A DNA stretch of 41,604 bases from a virus. The stretch is from the IMG/VR virus record IMGVR_UViG_3300048446_000527, positions 1-41,604 of that record, one strand, 5' to 3'. This document shows, one piece after another, positions 41,549 through 41,604 of this stretch. Made by a program: the position numbers and the translations under genes. The notes under the pieces were generated by a model. The model searched no databases, had not been told where the DNA came from, and worked only from the letters and a program-made list of their open reading frames with translations. The number at the start of each line of letters is the position of its first letter. Within the stretch, counting starts at the first letter, position 1.

Positions 41549-41604
41549 CTAAATCTCCTTTCGAAATAAGAACAGGTTGATTAATTTTTTTTACCTCACG
41601 GATT
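41541..41604 (-). CDS. Partial ORF, C-terminal end only
   Basis: An open minus-strand frame enters from the right edge and ends ...K-K-I-N-Q-P-V-L-I-S-K-G-D-L-D-V at a TGA that overlaps the next start by 8 nt. The rest lies outside the window. No function can be said. Confidence 0.5.
   Translation of the reverse strand, partial: IREVKKINQPVLISKGDLDV

Overview
The window looks like part of a tailed-phage genome (or prophage) from an unidentified bacterium, probably an aquatic Gram-negative host. The reasons are the dense strand-wise gene blocks with 1-20 nt overlaps, a recognisable phage replication/recombination set (DnaB helicase, SSB, RusA, annealing-type protein, Cas4/RecB-like nuclease, dNMP kinase), a tyrosine integrase, DUF932 and Gp88-type phage proteins, and tiny Lys/Arg/Cys-rich peptides of the kind seen in marine phages. 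No terminase, portal, capsid, tail or DNA polymerase gene is visible, so the virion and polymerase genes must lie outside the window. The host cannot be named from sequence alone.

Layout. (1) 1-13308, plus strand: the 3' part of a giant gene (at least 3,622 codons; it is open to the left edge), then a PD-(D/E)XK-like gene and about nine small, mostly basic genes. (2) 13309-26785, minus strand: read leftward, from small unknown genes, a NUDIX hydrolase and a small ATP-dependent ligase through Gp88, DUF932, an AAA+ ATPase and an SNF2 helicase to a terminal tyrosine integrase. (3) 26786-30392: mostly non-coding. Two long, highly structured segments (27.1-27.9 kb and 29.45-30.2 kb) flank two minus-strand genes of unknown function, one of them very basic. 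(4) 30393-34599, plus strand: a 1,064-aa low-complexity protein, small genes and an HNH endonuclease. (5) 34600-41604, minus strand: the replication/recombination operon, read leftward from an annealing-type protein.

The most unusual content is non-coding. At 23.57-23.98 kb there are four diverged copies of a 39-nt element. On the minus strand each copy can fold into the same H-type pseudoknot (S1 5 bp, L1 1 nt, S2 5 bp, A-rich L3 9 nt), and S2 changes by compensating base pairs from copy to copy. The DNA between the copies is a degenerate five-base periodic tract (GGNNN on the minus strand). The same tract occurs alone at 26.83 kb and 35.45 kb. The two large structured regions share a 9-mer, a 10-mer and G-U pair bias toward the plus strand, which suggests two related large RNAs resembling the ornate phage RNAs (GOLLD/ROOL type) in size and setting. 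I cannot assign them to either family.

How the genes may work together: the right-hand operon replicates and recombines phage DNA. The left minus-strand block is a typical early/accessory block ending in the integrase. The giant protein and its small basic companions look like virion-associated or co-injected products. The structured RNAs sit in the leaders and gaps between these blocks and may be regulatory or structural RNAs.
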